Shown piece by piece: positions 36,059 through 45,315 of a stretch of 64,000 nt of DNA. A program made the translations under genes and the position numbers. Positions within the stretch are counted from its first letter, which is position 1; each line of letters starts with the position of its first letter. The notes below the pieces were generated by a model that was not told the DNA's origin, did not search any database, and worked only from the letters and a program-made list of their open reading frames with translations. This DNA is from Ilumatobacter sp963746265 (lineage in GTDB: Bacteria > Actinomycetota > Acidimicrobiia > Acidimicrobiales > Ilumatobacteraceae). Where the stretch lies: positions 1 through 64,000 of the forward strand of contig CAVVAM010000001.1 in assembly GCA_963746265.1 (NCBI GenBank). Reading direction: 5' to 3'.

Positions 36059-37786
36059 TCAGTAGATTCCGCAGACGAGGTCGTTGGAGGAAGACCGGTC
36101 GATCGACCGGGCGGTCCAGTCGCCGTGTGGGCCGTCGTTGCTGAACACGTATGCGTTGGTTCGTGTGGGGTCGCCAGCAACTGCGATGGCGAACTTGGAC
36201 GGGTCGGTGACGATTGGAACCATGCGTTCGGGGTCGTCGGACTCGGCGAACACGGCTGGAATGTGGCCGGCGGCTGCGAGGTCGATGAGCGTTCGTCGAC
36301 CGGCGGTGAGGTTGCTCCACTCGCCGATCAGCTTCTCGAATCGCCATGCGGGGATGCGGGCGTGTTCGAACAGTGCGTTGCGGACGTCGTCTTTCGACCA
36401 GCCGGCGTCAGTGAATGTGCGGGCCAACAGTGGAGCGAGGATGAGCAGCGGGCGGTACTGCGCGGTGCCGAGCCCGTACACGTGGGTGAGATCCCAACCG
36501 CTGATGCGGGCGAGCCCGTCGGCCAGGTAGGGCAGGATCTCGTCGGGCGTTGACCCGTAGACACTGCCGATGATCGCGCCGCTGTTCATCCGGGCCATCG
36601 TGACGATGTCGTCGGTCTCGTCGAAGCCGAAGTCAGCACTCAACGGCTGCCATCCGATCTCGGCGAGGGTCGCCATGTCCTCCGCCAGCACGACGCGCGC
36701 CGAGTTCCCGAACGTGGCTTTGTCGTGTTCGTCGGGTGTGAATCCGAACACGTTGCGCAGGTACAGCCGTAACCACCGACCGATCGTGGTGTTGGCTGGG
36801 TGACCGTCGCGCAGCGCGCCTTGGCCGTGGTTGAAGCCGAGGTCGACCGAGGATGGGCCGTCGATGATGATCAGCGCGTCCGCGCCGGTCGTGTTTCCGG
36901 AGTGTTCGGCGCCGTAGTGCGGATTGACGAGGATCTCGGCGAGTGCAATCAGTACGGGAAGGTGCGCGGGTTCGCAGCCTGCCATGACGGCGTTCACGGC
37001 GATCGACCAGATCGTGGCGTCGCGACCCGACGACGGCGCGATCCCGATCCGTCGCCACGGATCATGGGCCGTGACCGCGATGAACTGCTCGACGCGATCG
37101 CGGGTCGGGGGGATGATCGGCGAACCATCGGACCAGCCCCTTGCGATGAACGTCCGGTTGATCTCGTCGATCGTTCCGCTTGCCGCGACGTCGAGCGCTG
37201 TCGGTTCCCGGGTTTCGGCCTCACCGGTGCTGACTGCTTCGGTCAGCCCGGCAATCACCTGGTCCACGGCGACCTCGCGGAGGTTGGACAGCATCACGTC
37301 CGCGGATTGAGCGTCGACGTGGCCCGGCATGACGGCGAGCGGCAACCCGTCGTATCCGTGACCGCGGCCGGTTGCCGCGGCCTGCTTGACGAAGCCCTCG
37401 CACACCAGAGAAACCGATGGGATGCCGGCGGATTCAGCTGCGATGGATGCCCGCATTACGGCGGGCGTGCAACTGCCTCAACACCCCATCGCCGACACCA
37501 CCGCGTCGATGTGGCGCGACGACAACCCGTTCGGGAGCCCCGCAACCATCTCCTTCTCGTCGCGGCCGTGCGTGTTGCCGAACACGTCGTGCCCCACGAT
37601 CTCGACATCGGGGAACCGCTCGACCAACTCGGCTTCGAGCACCGGGAAGATCTCGTCCCCACGGAACAGGTAATCCCACAAGAAGGCGACTCGCTTTCCG
37701 TTCAGCGTGTCGACGCGGTCCGCGAGCGGGCGGGACTGCACTCCTCTCGGTGACTTCGGCCAGACGACGTCGTACGTGGATTCCAT
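36059..37786 (-). CDS. UGSC-motif family selenoprotein with in-frame UGA (Sec103)
   Basis: 575 residues if UGA at 37480-37478 is read as selenocysteine. Upstream, MESTYDVVWPKSPRGVQSRP to HIDAVVSAMGC is one open frame; the next codons are TGA-GGC-AGT-TGC (U-G-S-C), then TPAVMRASIAAESAGIPSVS in the same frame to the stop at 36059. UGSC is the name-giving motif of a known family of Sec- or Cys-containing putative oxidoreductases. Eleven bases after the UGA a perfect 6-bp hairpin forms a bacterial SECIS-like element. The long C-terminal part (GTIDEINRTFIARGWSDGSP, GAEHSGNTTGADALIIIDGP) is a second domain. ATG at 37786; divergent Lrp-type regulator 60 bp away. Substrate unknown. If UGA is a plain stop, the gene would be two broken frames. 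Confidence 0.85.
37449..37480 (-). promoter_or_regulatory. UGA selenocysteine codon and SECIS-like hairpin
   Basis: UGA (37478-37480), 11 bases, then stem GCCCGC / GCGGGC with loop CGUAAU (37449-37466). Distance from UGA to the apical loop (17 nt) and a GU step in the loop fit the bacterial SECIS consensus bound by SelB. Confidence 0.75.
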
Positions 37787-37846
37787 GGGTCCATTATCGT
37801 TGCGCGTCCGAAGCACACGCTGGCGAAGATCATCCAAGTTTCGGCG

Positions 37847-38507
37847 GTGAGCAGCATCAACAGCCAGGGATGAGCTTGACCACGCAATTCTCTGCCAGCT
37901 GCAAGTCGATGGGCGGCTCGCCAACAACGAACTCGCGGCCAGAGTCGGGCTCAGCCCGTCGCCGTGCCTTCGCCGAGTCCGCAAGCTCGAGACGACCGGC
38001 GTCATCACCGGCGATGCAGCACTCCTCGACCATGTGGCAGTCCGCTGTGACTACGAAGCGCTCGTCTGGGTCACCCTGTCCGAAGTCACGCGAACGACCA
38101 TGCTTGCATTCGAAGCGGCGATCCAAGATGTCGCCAACATCACCGAAGCCAACCGAATGATGGGCCAACCGGACTACTTGCTGCGCGTGGTCGCTCGCGA
38201 CTCCCACGCGTTCGAAGAGTTGTACATGGACGTCCTCGCTGCGCTACCACACGTCCAGAAGCTCACGTCCCAGCTCGCGATGAAGATCGTGAAGCGAACT
38301 CACGAACTCCCCATCGAGACCACGGCCTGGGACGAGGCCGACGAAGAACGGCGGCCGCCTACCCGCAGCACGGGATCCACAGCGCATAACACCACTCCCT
38401 CAATGAGTCCGCAGATAGCGCAGAGCGGCACGTCGGTGCTCGGCAACCCGCCCGAGATTGCGCAGCGAGTCCAAGTTGCCAGCGTGTTGCGGAGCGAGGC
38501 TGGCTAG
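37847..38507 (+). pseudogene. Lrp/AsnC family transcriptional regulator, frameshift near the start
   Basis: Helix-turn-helix (LDHAILCQLQVDGRLANNEL then AARVGLSPSPCLRRVRKLE) and RAM/effector domain (EALVWVTLSEVTRTTMLAFE, YLLRVVARDSHAFEELYMDV) are clear. The HTH frame has no start codon; the only good start, GTG at 37847 (V-S-S-I-N-S-Q), is one base out, at a GGG run near 37876. So one extra G breaks the gene. After residue 150 a 60-residue tail (RRPPTRSTGSTAHNTTPSMS) exceeds the family length and is probably foreign. Divergent from the selenoprotein gene, which it likely regulates. Confidence 0.7.
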
Positions 38508-38620
38508 CCCAATGCCCGAAGAGTCGCCAAGGCCGCCAACCCCTGTCTGTCAGGGTGAGGTGAGACACCTGCGGTTCCCGATTATCTGACCCGACGGGGC
38601 GAGACAGGAACACCTGAACC

Positions 38621-39058
38621 ATGACCATGACGACTGCATCGTTGAACGGCCGCGCCCAAACTGGAGGCGTGACCGACGACGACATCGATCCTGCGGCGAA
38701 GCCGACACGACGAACGTTCAGTGCCGAGTACAAAGCTGAGCTCGTCGCCGAGTACGACTCTCATCCCAGGGGCTCCGAGGAGCGTGGCGCGATCTTGCGC
38801 CGTGAGGGTTTGTACACGTCGCACATCTCGGAGTGGCGCAAGCAGGCCGCTGCTGGTGCCCGGGCGGGCCTGGCCGGCAAGTCGCGTCAGCGGCGATCGG
38901 CCGAACAGGTCGAGTTGGATCGGCTTCGCCGCCAGAACGAACGCTTGGCCCGCGAGCTCGAGCGGGCGCAGACGGCGTTGGAGATCACGGGAAAAGTGCA
39001 CGCGCTCTTGGAACAGCTCTCCGAGAGCGCGGACACCGAACCGAGATCGAAGCCGTGA
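38621..39058 (+). CDS. IS3-type transposase OrfA, copy 1
   Basis: 145 residues. Helix-turn-helix region (RRTFSAEYKAELVAEYDSHP, LRREGLYTSHISEWRKQ) and a leucine-zipper-like C-terminus (QVELDRLRRQNERLARELER) typical of IS3 OrfA. It supplies DNA binding for the transposase. It overlaps OrfB by GTGA. Confidence 0.88.
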   Translation: MTMTTASLNGRAQTGGVTDDDIDPAAKPTRRTFSAEYKAELVAEYDSHPRGSEERGAILRREGLYTSHISEWRKQAAAGARAGLAGKSRQRRSAEQVELDRLRRQNERLARELERAQTALEITGKVHALLEQLSESADTEPRSKP

Positions 39059-40065
39059 CCGGCGAACACCTCGGAGCGCTCGAGGAGGTGACCTCCACGA
39101 AGCAGGCGTGCGAGCTGCTCGGCGTGAGCCGGGCCACGCTGCTGCGCCGCCGACGAGGCCCGGTGTTGGGCCCGCCGGCACCGCGACCTGCACCGCCAAA
39201 CAAGCTGACCGAACCCGAACGTCAACACGTGCTGTCGGTGCTGCGCTCCGAGCGATACTGCGACCTGGCACCAGCGCAGGTGTGGGCGCAGCTGCTCGAT
39301 GACGGCATCTACTTGTGCTCGATCCGCACCATGTACCGGCTCCTCGCCGCCGCCGGCGAGAACCGGGAACGCCGCCGGCAACGCACCCATCCGGCTCGCA
39401 AGAAACCCGAACTGATCGCCCGCCACCCGAACGAGGTGTGGTCATGGGACATCACCAAACTCGCCGGACCCGAACGTGGCGTCTACTACGAATTGTTCGT
39501 GATCATCGACATCTACTCCCGCTACGTCGTGGCCTGGACCGTCGCTGCAGCCGAGACCGGCGAACTCGCCGAGGCGTTCATCGCCGACGCCCTCGACCGC
39601 CAACACGTCGAACGTGATCAGCTCACCTTGCACGCCGACCGAGGATCGTCGATGACGTCCAAACCCGTCGCCCAGCTCCTCGTCGACTTGGGCGTCACCC
39701 GCTCCCACAGCCGCCCGTCGGTGTCCAACGACAACCCCTACTCCGAAGCCCAGTTCAAGACGCTCAAGTACTGCCCGGCGTTCCCCGGCCGGTTCGGGTC
39801 GATCGCGGATGCTCGAGCGTTCTGCGCCGCGTTCTTCGATCACTACAACCACGTCCATCGACATGTCGGCATCGGACTCCACACCCCGGCATCGGTCCAC
39901 TACGGCACCGCCACCGAGATCCAAGCGGCCCGAGCCGACACGCTCACCGCCGCCTACAACGCGAACCCCGGCCGATTCCGCCACCAGCCACCCACACCGC
40001 CGAAGCTTCCCGAGGTTGCCTGGATCAACGAACCCAACCGAGAAGCACTCATCCAATCCGCATAA
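39055..40065 (+). CDS. IS3-type transposase OrfB (rve/DDE), copy 1
   Basis: 336 residues from the GTG in the GTGA overlap. Retroviral-integrase-type catalytic core: first Asp in EVWSWDITKLAGP, second in LTLHADRGSSM, Glu in NPYSEAQFKTLKY. HTH-like N-terminus (STKQACELLGVSRATLLRRR). Complete. A longer frame upstream overlaps OrfA and is not needed. Confidence 0.9.
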   Translation: MTGEHLGALEEVTSTKQACELLGVSRATLLRRRRGPVLGPPAPRPAPPNKLTEPERQHVLSVLRSERYCDLAPAQVWAQLLDDGIYLCSIRTMYRLLAAAGENRERRRQRTHPARKKPELIARHPNEVWSWDITKLAGPERGVYYELFVIIDIYSRYVVAWTVAAAETGELAEAFIADALDRQHVERDQLTLHADRGSSMTSKPVAQLLVDLGVTRSHSRPSVSNDNPYSEAQFKTLKYCPAFPGRFGSIADARAFCAAFFDHYNHVHRHVGIGLHTPASVHYGTATEIQAARADTLTAAYNANPGRFRHQPPTPPKLPEVAWINEPNREALIQSA

Positions 40066-40074
40066 GAAGTTGTC

Positions 40075-40956
40075 TCATCCCCCTTGACACGTTCCGAACG
40101 CAACACTGGCTTCGTCAGACTCGGTCAGTTCATCGATGCGCGATTCGTCATCGGCGGTCACTCGATGTACTTGCGCAGCGGCAAGGCGGACATAGGGGTC
40201 TGGCTCGGCCCACAGGTCATCGAGCACTTTGCTGAGTGCCGGAGAACGTGAGCATGTGGCGAGCCGTCGAATCTGATGAGTGCGAATGGACGCGGGCCAG
40301 GACTTCTGCTCTGTAGCCAGGTCTGGTGTGACCTCGGCGTTCACGCGTAGAAAGACCTCACCAGGATCGTGCCAGCAGTCGGCGACCGACAGCTCCAGCC
40401 AGTCGCCGAACGTCAGGTATCTCGTGATCTCGTCGTGGCCCTTGTCCCACAGCTCGAACGGCTCGACTGCGATCTGACTGTCAATTGGCACCAGACACAG
40501 AAAGTACTTTCCTGCCTCGAGCGTCAGACTGCTGACGAGGAGTGCTTCCTTGAGTGGCTCGAAGTAGTCCACGACCTGCCGGTTCGTCCGAGGCCGCTCA
40601 GGGTTCGGGCTCACCCAACCGTCCGCCCACATCTCGACCGCTTCCGGCACAGCCTCGACTGCGGCGGCGACCTCGTTTGCCGGCAGCAGCCCAACCTCTG
40701 CGCCGGAGCGACATGCTCGCGGCCATCCAGCAGTGACGAGATCCCAGTCAGCGTTTGCTCCGTCCGAGAACGCGAGGAACTCCCGAAACGACTTCGGAAG
40801 ATCACGACGAAGTCGACTCTCGGCGGCCAAGAGCGCTTCTGCTGACGCCCCGGGGCGGAGAAGAGAGCCAGCCTCAAGGGTGGGCCCGGGGAGAGGCTCA
40901 CACACATCAAGGAGCCTGCGATCATTCCAGCGAGTCGTCAGGCGCTCAATCTCCAC
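40075..40956 (-). CDS. SMI1/KNR4 (SUKH) domain protein, 3' end cut by IS3 copy 1
   Basis: About 293 residues from a GTG. SUKH signature: LLRPGASAEALLAAESRLRR then LPKSFREFLAFSDGANAD, followed by DWDLVTAGW. SUKH proteins commonly act as immunity proteins of toxin systems. The C-terminal 70 residues (SKVLDDLWAEPDPYVRLAAA) look like a HEAT-type helical repeat. The final codons after position 40096 belong to the IS element, so the original end is missing. No cognate toxin nearby. Confidence 0.7.
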   Translation of the reverse strand: MEIERLTTRWNDRRLLDVCEPLPGPTLEAGSLLRPGASAEALLAAESRLRRDLPKSFREFLAFSDGANADWDLVTAGWPRACRSGAEVGLLPANEVAAAVEAVPEAVEMWADGWVSPNPERPRTNRQVVDYFEPLKEALLVSSLTLEAGKYFLCLVPIDSQIAVEPFELWDKGHDEITRYLTFGDWLELSVADCWHDPGEVFLRVNAEVTPDLATEQKSWPASIRTHQIRRLATCSRSPALSKVLDDLWAEPDPYVRLAAAQVHRVTADDESRIDELTESDEASVAFGTCQGG

Positions 40957-41250
40957 CGACTCATTCTCGCGCCGATGACGCCCCACCTGCGTCGATCTGG
41001 CGTCTGCCCGATGTACACGTTGGCATACCCGCCGAGCAGCTGGCACCGGACGCGCGCATATCGACGGGCCGGCTCGGGCACCCGGACCTGTCCGAGATCG
41101 GCACTTCCGATCGGTCGAACACGTGCCGGCGCCCGAGCCATGATCGCAGGCAAGAACGCTCCTATGGGCGCTGCACTGCCGGCTTCCGCCGGCCGTCAGG
41201 CTGGGGGCTTGCCGCGAGCCCGCAGGGATTGGGTGGAGGTCACCACGTAC
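40957..41250. other. Intergenic stretch, no gene recognised
   Basis: A 71-codon minus-strand frame (RVRCQLLGGYANVYIGQTPD) overlaps the SUKH start but has no ribosome site or known family. Nothing else seen. Confidence 0.35.
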
Positions 41251-41553
41251 TCACGCGAGATCTGTCGTCGCGGTCCGCGCCAGCACGCCCTGTACCCGGA
41301 CGAGCAGCCGTCCGGCCTCGGTCGACTCGTCGAACCAGGTCTCGAGCTGGCGGGCGCCGGTGACGTCGGCGAGCTCCAGGCCGGCTTCCCCGTCGTACGC
41401 GCGAACGTCCTCGCGTGCGGCGACGAGGCGGCCGGCGGCGAGCTCGGTGCCGGCCAGCGAATCACCGCTCGCGAGGCGGGCGATCCGCTCCGGCAGGTCG
41501 GGGATCTCGGCCACCTGGGTCCGCGCTCGACGACACCGCCGACGAGATCGCAT
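41251..41553 (-). CDS. Small acidic hypothetical protein
   Basis: Up to 100 residues; the protein-like part starts at a GTG near 41514 (VAEIPDLPERIARLASGD, LVAAREDVRAYDGEAGLELA, RQLETWFDESTEAGRLLVRV). The codons before it are arginine-rich and doubtful. It lies about 20 bases after the M23 peptidase gene on the same strand and may be its operon partner or a broken fragment. Confidence 0.4.
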   Translation of the reverse strand: MRSRRRCRRARTQVAEIPDLPERIARLASGDSLAGTELAAGRLVAAREDVRAYDGEAGLELADVTGARQLETWFDESTEAGRLLVRVQGVLARTATTDLA

Positions 41554-41571
41554 GCCCCGAAACGACGCAGC

Positions 41572-44124
41572 TCAGATCATGTTGCGGAAGCGGCCTCCCG
41601 CGAGACGATCGTCGACTTCGGCGTGATCGACGTGGTTCTCGTGGGCAACGTCGAGGTCGGCTTGATCGAGCTCCCACGGGTCGACGTAGTCGTCTTCGTC
41701 GTCGAGGTCGGTCGTCCATTCGACGGCTTCGTCGTCCCACCATCCGACGGGCAGCTCGTCGACGGGGAGACCTTCGGCGTCGGTGCCGTACATGATCGGG
41801 TCGCCCTGTTGGTCGGTGGTCTCGATCGGCATCGGGCAGTCCGCCTGATAGGTGCCTATCATCGCAGCCTGACCGGAGGCGCTCACAGAGCCATCGGTGC
41901 CGATGACCCACTGTGCACCGTCAGGACCTTCGATCGTGAAGTGCTCGACCGCCTCGGCAGCAGCCTCGGCGAGATCAGCCAGGACCTCGACCTGCTCATC
42001 GGTGAGGTCGGCGAACGCCTCCGACGCCGCGGCCTCATCGTGGGCGAGATCGAGCAGGACCTCGGCCTGTTCATCGGTGAGATCGGCGAACGCCTCCAAC
42101 GCCGCGGCCTCAGCCTCGGCCGGATCGAGTCGACCCTCGACCCGCTCATCGGTGAGACCGGCGAACGCCTCCAACGCTTCGGCAGCAGCCTCGGCCTTCT
42201 CGACGGGCGACGTGAACTCGGTCGACCACGGGCCCAATCCGACGGCGCACTGCTCCCGCTGAACGGCCTCCAGGACTGCGGGGTACGGGGCCATCGGCTC
42301 GCGTTCGGCGGTGCGGAGCTCGAAGTGGAGGTGCGGGATGCCGGCGTTGCCCGTCGACCCCATGAAGCCGATGATCTGACCGGCGCGGACGCGGGTGCCG
42401 ACTTCCAGCGAGGAATGGACGGGACCGGTCTCGCTGTTCGACAGGTGGAAGTAGTTGGCGTACAGGCCGTCGTCGCGGGTGAGCCGCAACCCGTTGCCCG
42501 CGATCCCGGACGGCTCGTCATCGATCCTGGTGATCACACCGTCGAACACGGCACGGAGCGGCTGACCTTCGTAGCCGAGCAGATCCAGGCCTTCGTGTCG
42601 GCGAGCACCACCGTCGCGTGCGAAATGCCAGTCGTCGACGAACTCGACCGGGCCGAGCACCGGGAACGCGATCGCCGGGATCAACGCCTCGGTGTCCGAC
42701 GGCAGGTAGACCGGCGCACCTTCGGACAACAGCGAGAAGAACTTCTTCATCCACTTCGCCTGGTACTGGCGTGGCGTCAGTACGTTGCCGGCTTCGGGCT
42801 TGGGGACGGTGTCCCACTCGGCGCCCCTCGGGACGTGACCGATGTACCAGCTGACCGGGATCGTCGACACGTCGTTCCCGTGCCGCTTGAGCAGGGCGGT
42901 GAACGCTTCGTACGCGAACTGGTCCTGGACTTCAGGGGGTGCAAAGACGGCCCTGGGGTAGCCGCCGAAGCCGTTCCACGTCGAGTCGAGGATCTGGTAC
43001 GCGCCGGACGCGGTGGAGCCGCGGGCTCGGGCGCTGTACCGGTTGCCGCTCTCCAACCAGCGGGTGGTCGCCATCGCGACACCGACGGGGACGCCTTCGG
43101 CGTACACACCGTCGTAGCTGGATGCCCGAAGCCCGGGGTCGTAGGTGTTCAGTTCGGCCGGCGTCGTGTCGATCGGCGTCGGGGTCGCCGGGGCGTCCGG
43201 CTGGTCGACGGTCTCGGGTGGTTCTCCGTCGTCCGCTTCGTTGGCGGACTCGGCGGGCTGGGCGTTCTCGTGCGTTGTGGCGACGTCCGATGGCTCGCCG
43301 TCGCTCGGCGGGATGGTCGCTCCGTCATTCTCGTCCGCACCTTCGACGGGGTTGTCGACCGGTGCGGGCACGGTGGTGGGGACGGTCGGTTCCGTCGTGG
43401 GACCGAGGGCTGGTTCCGGGTCGGGTGCGTCGGTGGGCGTCGTGGTGGTGGGTTCGGCTTCCTTGTCGGGCGCGGTGGTGGTCGTGGGGGTGGTGGGTTC
43501 GCAGGCCGGTTCGTCCGCAGGTGCGGGCGTGGTGGTGGGTTCGCAGGCCGGTTCGTCCGCAGGTGCGGTCGTGGGGGTGGTGGGATCGGTGGCGGGTTCG
43601 GTGGTGGGTTCGTCGCCGGTCGGCTCGTCGACGGTCGGCTCGTCGACGGGCGTGGTGGTGGTGGTCGTCGGTTCGGTCGGTTCGTCGACGGTCGGCTCGT
43701 CGACGGGCGTGGTGGTGGTGGTCGTCGGTTCGGTCGGTTCGGTCGCGGGCGTGTCAGTGGTCGTGGGGGTGGGTTCGGTCGTGGGGTCGCCGGCTGGTTC
43801 CTGGTCCGGCGCCAGGGTGGTCGTAGGTTCGTCGACAGGTTCGGGAGCAGGTTCCGCCACCTGCTCCTCGACGACCTCTGCTTGCGCCGCCGGTTCGACC
43901 GCGGACTCAGATGTTGCCCCGCCGGCAACGGTGGCAAGCATCGTTGCGGCCTCCGCAACGACGGCGCCGGCAGCCACCGCGGGCGCGACGACACCAGCCG
44001 CAGCGGCCTGCGGTGCGGCGAAAGCCTGCACGGGGCCGCCGGGAGCCACTGCAGGCACTACGAGACCGGCCGCAGCGAAGGTTGCGAGCGATGCGATCAG
44101 AGCTGGTTGACGACGACGAAACAT
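41572..44124 (-). CDS. Secreted M23 peptidase with lytic-transglycosylase-like domain
   Basis: 850 residues. Signal peptide (ALIASLATFAAAGLVVPAVA); a Pro/Thr/Glu-rich linker (residues 80-330) with repeated units (TTTTTTPVDEPTVDEP); a lysozyme/transglycosylase-like domain near 350-450 (ESGNRYSARARGSTASGAYQ); an M23 endopeptidase domain near 500-600 with HEGLD and HLHFE zinc-binding motifs; and a C-terminal tail with three to four repeats of ADLTDEQ-VEVL type. It is likely exported to the cell wall to cut peptidoglycan. GGAGAA lies 6 bases before the ATG at 44124. Intact; linker DNA repeats are prone to length change. Confidence 0.85.
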   Translation of the reverse strand: MFRRRQPALIASLATFAAAGLVVPAVAPGGPVQAFAAPQAAAAGVVAPAVAAGAVVAEAATMLATVAGGATSESAVEPAAQAEVVEEQVAEPAPEPVDEPTTTLAPDQEPAGDPTTEPTPTTTDTPATEPTEPTTTTTTPVDEPTVDEPTEPTTTTTTPVDEPTVDEPTGDEPTTEPATDPTTPTTAPADEPACEPTTTPAPADEPACEPTTPTTTTAPDKEAEPTTTTPTDAPDPEPALGPTTEPTVPTTVPAPVDNPVEGADENDGATIPPSDGEPSDVATTHENAQPAESANEADDGEPPETVDQPDAPATPTPIDTTPAELNTYDPGLRASSYDGVYAEGVPVGVAMATTRWLESGNRYSARARGSTASGAYQILDSTWNGFGGYPRAVFAPPEVQDQFAYEAFTALLKRHGNDVSTIPVSWYIGHVPRGAEWDTVPKPEAGNVLTPRQYQAKWMKKFFSLLSEGAPVYLPSDTEALIPAIAFPVLGPVEFVDDWHFARDGGARRHEGLDLLGYEGQPLRAVFDGVITRIDDEPSGIAGNGLRLTRDDGLYANYFHLSNSETGPVHSSLEVGTRVRAGQIIGFMGSTGNAGIPHLHFELRTAEREPMAPYPAVLEAVQREQCAVGLGPWSTEFTSPVEKAEAAAEALEAFAGLTDERVEGRLDPAEAEAAALEAFADLTDEQAEVLLDLAHDEAAASEAFADLTDEQVEVLADLAEAAAEAVEHFTIEGPDGAQWVIGTDGSVSASGQAAMIGTYQADCPMPIETTDQQGDPIMYGTDAEGLPVDELPVGWWDDEAVEWTTDLDDEDDYVDPWELDQADLDVAHENHVDHAEVDDRLAGGRFRNMI

Positions 44125-44356
44125 GAGGGGTTCTCCAAGGAAGGCGGGCATTGGCTACTTGTTCTTCGGTCGCGAGTCGCGTTTCATGAACGCGAAACCC
44201 GAATCACCTCACGTCCACGGCGTTGCCTCGTGCAACGGGTTCGGCGCCGAGTTGGACGTCGGGAACGAGGCGGTCCGGTCTCGAGGCGTACGTCAACGAC
44301 GAGGGTGCGATTTCGAAGACGTGGTGGCGCTGCAGGAGCTGTTCATCGACAGCTTC

Positions 44357-44710
44357 ATGACCACATCGGGATGGCAGATCGACGGGTACACGCTGATGAT
44401 CTCCAGCGCTTCACACGTGTGGACGTTCGAGGCGCTGAAGGCCGTCGAGGCCGCACAGATCGCCAACGAGCACGGCCCGCAGGAGTTCGCGCTGTTGGCC
44501 AAGCACGGCATCGAACCCCTGGAAGGCCGCTTCGACGCCAAGGCCATCGAGGGACCGGCGAACAGCGTGATCATCTTCCGCGCGGATTCGGAGGAAGCAT
44601 CCCGCGCCTTCTACGACGACCCGGAGTACGCCGACGCCAAGAAGCTCCGCCGTTCGATCACCTCGAACGCCACCATGATCACGGCCCCGTCGTTCCGGCC
44701 GACCGACTGA
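44357..44710 (+). CDS. DUF1330-like protein
   Basis: 117 residues from the ATG at 44357. The C-terminal 75 residues (HGPQEFALLAKHGIEPLEGR, then NSVIIFRADSEEASRAFYDD and PEYADAKKLR) follow the DUF1330 ferredoxin-like pattern. The start is uncertain: the frame extends upstream to 44123 with less protein-like codons and no clear ribosome site. Function of the family is unknown. Repeat copy E begins about 60 bases downstream. Confidence 0.55.
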   Translation: MTTSGWQIDGYTLMISSASHVWTFEALKAVEAAQIANEHGPQEFALLAKHGIEPLEGRFDAKAIEGPANSVIIFRADSEEASRAFYDDPEYADAKKLRRSITSNATMITAPSFRPTD

Positions 44711-44768
44711 GCAGATCTGGAGCCGGCAACCCACGCACGTGGATCCGCACATGTCACCCCGGCCGCAG

Positions 44769-45029
44769 GCGTGCCTCAGCCGTGCATCACGCAGCGGTCA
44801 ACAGGGGTCAACAGTGGCTACCGTCGGCACTGCATCGACGGCGCCAATCACCAGGTCATCGCACCTTCCCCAGGTCACAGCCCTACCGACCAGCCGAGGA
44901 ACTTCCGTTTCCCAAGCTGATTACGGTGGTTCGATCCCCCTCATCCGCTCTCAAAACACCTGGTAGATGGTAGTTTTTCGGATTCACTCGACGTGGGCGG
45001 TCTGGCAGCGTGCCTCAGCGCTGAGGCAC
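44769..45029 (+). repeat. Compound repeat copy E: left arm, tRNA-Gly 3' half, right palindrome
   Basis: Left arm gcgtgcctcagccgtgcatc, then GGTCAACAGGGGTCAAC and the inner arm; core TCCCAAGCTGATTACGGTGG to CATCCGCTC; then ACACCTGGTAGATGG and the perfect 20-bp palindrome GTGCCTCAGCGCTGAGGCAC at 45010-45029. The T stem no longer pairs well, so this core is free of tRNA function. It is the least disturbed copy and the best reference for the whole unit. Confidence 0.88.
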
Positions 45030-45315
45030 GACGGGCGATCTCCGGGCCGATGGTGCGATCGGCGTTGCCTTCCGCAAGACGAAAGCCCTGGTCAGCGAGC
45101 TGTGTGTTCTCAGCCTCCCGCGTGTTCTCAGCCTGCCACGAGGACGTCCCTGAACGTTTGATGGCGAATCGCGCTGACGCATCCTCACCGGGACTCAAGG
45201 TCGCGCGACTCGGGCCGCTGTCGAGTCGTCCGTCGATGCCGCACCACGGGTTACGGCGATCGCGTCATGTGCGTCACCACGCGAACGCTGGGCGCGCCCG
45301 GATGGCAAGCCAGAG
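45030..45315. other. Extension of right arm, then no gene
   Basis: GTGTTCTCAGCCT occurs twice (near 45107 and 45122) and also near 6383 after copy A, so the conserved right flank extends about 100 bp past the palindrome. No coding frame. Confidence 0.5.

Larger units (their letters stand above)
38542..40095 (+). mobile_element. IS3-type insertion sequence, copy 1
   Basis: 1554 bp, matched by copy 2 at 60331-61884 in opposite orientation. Both copies end at the same bases (left CCTGTCTGTCAGG, right complement GGAACGTGTCAAGG). The termini share TGTCA and TGAGACA blocks as imperfect inverted repeats. Two overlapping genes encode the transposase. No direct repeat flanks this copy (caacc left, gaacg right), unlike copy 2, so DNA next to it was probably lost or rearranged. 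It cuts the end of the SUKH gene on its right. Confidence 0.9.

Noticed and set aside
36059..36061. Possible second selenocysteine at the end of the UGSC gene
   Set aside because: Readthrough gives about 60 more codons, but there is no hairpin at the right distance and no family motif; treated as a normal stop.
43430..43870. Tandem repeat or CRISPR-like array in the Pro/Thr region
   Set aside because: The repetition follows codons of a protein linker (PVDEPTVDEP units); there are no unique spacers between identical repeats.
40975..44973. 1332-codon plus-strand open frame opposite the M23 peptidase gene
   Set aside because: Low-complexity Gly/Arg/Val-rich shadow of the Pro/Thr-rich linker, and it runs through repeat copy E; the minus strand has signal peptide and catalytic motifs.
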